64,000 nucleotides of DNA from JBMOGA01 sp049318625 (GTDB taxonomy: Bacteria > Pseudomonadota > Alphaproteobacteria > Rhizobiales > Hyphomicrobiaceae), in the NCBI GenBank assembly GCA_049318625.1, contig JBMOGA010000001.1, positions 62,001-126,000 of the forward strand, read 5' to 3'. A program made the translations under genes and the position numbers. Positions within the stretch are counted from its first letter, which is position 1. Every line of letters starts with the position of its first letter. A model generated the notes under the pieces. The model ran no database searches. It had not been told where the DNA came from and saw nothing but the letters and a program-made list of their open reading frames with translations. Below, in pieces: positions 63,726 to 64,000 of this stretch.

Positions 63726-64000
63726 CTATTGTCCGCCGTAGGGCGGGCGGGGAATGTTCTGATGGGCCTTTTTCAAGGCATTCGACCAGCGCTCCCGCAG
63801 ATCGTGGAAGTAGGGCTCGCCGGCTTCGATACGCCGATTGACTTCCCAGGTCAGGGCGTCGCGTCTGAGGACGACGAAATCGACCGGCAGGCCGACGCCG
63901 AGGTTCGAGCGCATGGTCGAATCCATCGAGATGAGGCCCAGTTTCAGGGCGTCGTACATCTCGGTTTCGTAGGTCACGGCACGGTCCAGAATCGGCTTGC
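63726..64000 (-). CDS. Proteasome-type (Anbu-like) protease, C-terminal part
   Basis: The frame enters from the right edge and ends at 63726, giving about 91 C-terminal residues. KPILDRAVTYETEMYDALKLGLISMDSTMRSNLGVGLPVDFVVLRRDALT matches the end of Anbu-type (bacterial proteasome-related) peptidases, where the SMRSNxSVG-like block (here STMRSNLGVGLPVD) is characteristic. These Ntn-hydrolases assemble into rings or helices. The tail is basic and Pro and Gly-rich (IPRPPYGGQ). Anbu genes usually lie with a transglutaminase-like, an alpha-E and a circularly permuted ATP-grasp gene; those would be beyond the edge. Confidence 0.85.
   Translation of the reverse strand, partial: KPILDRAVTYETEMYDALKLGLISMDSTMRSNLGVGLPVDFVVLRRDALTWEVNRRIEAGEPYFHDLRERWSNALKKAHQNIPRPPYGGQ

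Overview
This 64 kb, GC-rich window looks like a chromosomal segment of an alphaproteobacterium, most likely of the Hyphomicrobiales (Rhizobiales) or a close relative. The support is the gene content: an AapJQMP amino-acid transporter, a Usg-family protein, DUF1285 and DUF2842 proteins, an HvrA-type H-NS protein, an Anbu proteasome-type protease, and the order gyrA-coaD-two cyclophilins-queA-tgt, which I know from that group from memory. No phage, insertion sequence, CRISPR array, rRNA or tRNA gene was recognised. Most of it is ordinary core genome with compact operons, many ATGA overlaps, and several GTG or TTG starts.

Layout. 1-6.2 kb (minus): tgt (cut by the edge), queA, a DUF423 protein, a cytoplasmic and an exported cyclophilin, a divergent enolase-like gene, an APH-fold kinase and coaD. 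6.35-9.9 kb: a Crp/FNR-type regulator facing gyrA. 10.3-12.6 kb (plus): three TadG/TadE-type pseudopilin-like genes without pilus machinery, then DUF2842. 12.6-16.5 kb (minus): a Wzz-type polysaccharide protein with a degenerate kinase domain, then an RhlE-type helicase with a repetitive arginine-rich tail. 16.8-20.2 kb (plus): an alpha/beta hydrolase, UDP-glucose dehydrogenase and serA.

20.2-28.9 kb (minus) is one long Fe-S cluster operon: iscR, nifS-like, sufB, a small coiled-coil gene, sufC, sufD, sufS, sufT, sufA and probably a DUF924 gene. A promoter overlaps an IscR-box-like sequence. 29-43 kb: alpha/beta hydrolase, anmK, tyrS, a giant AsmA/YhdP-like protein, a Bcp peroxiredoxin, a DUF455 ferritin-like protein, a bactofilin, a YhaN/YhaO (SbcCD-like) pair and an L-2-hydroxyglutarate-oxidase-like flavoprotein. 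43.2-47.4 kb (minus): an aap amino-acid ABC operon in the unusual order P-J-Q-M. 47.8-52.1 kb: GMC oxidoreductase, GNAT acetyltransferase, a small unknown protein behind a GntR-type palindrome, and glutaryl-CoA dehydrogenase. 52.3-60.2 kb (minus): a MoxR/DUF58/two large vWA-type membrane protein operon ending in hemF. 60.3-64 kb: DUF1285, usg, marC, an H-NS-like gene with a clear terminator, a PilZ protein, and the end of an Anbu protease gene.

The observations that most deserve follow-up are: (i) the kinase plus enolase-like pair inserted behind coaD, where the enolase has lost two catalytic residues; (ii) a triple-hairpin repeat module, present three times between the convergent genes gcdH and hemF, with a different hairpin repeat between convergent tyrS and the AsmA-like gene; (iii) the probable IscR autoregulatory site and the unknown coiled-coil gene inside the suf operon; and (iv) the pilin-like triad lacking any secretion genes.
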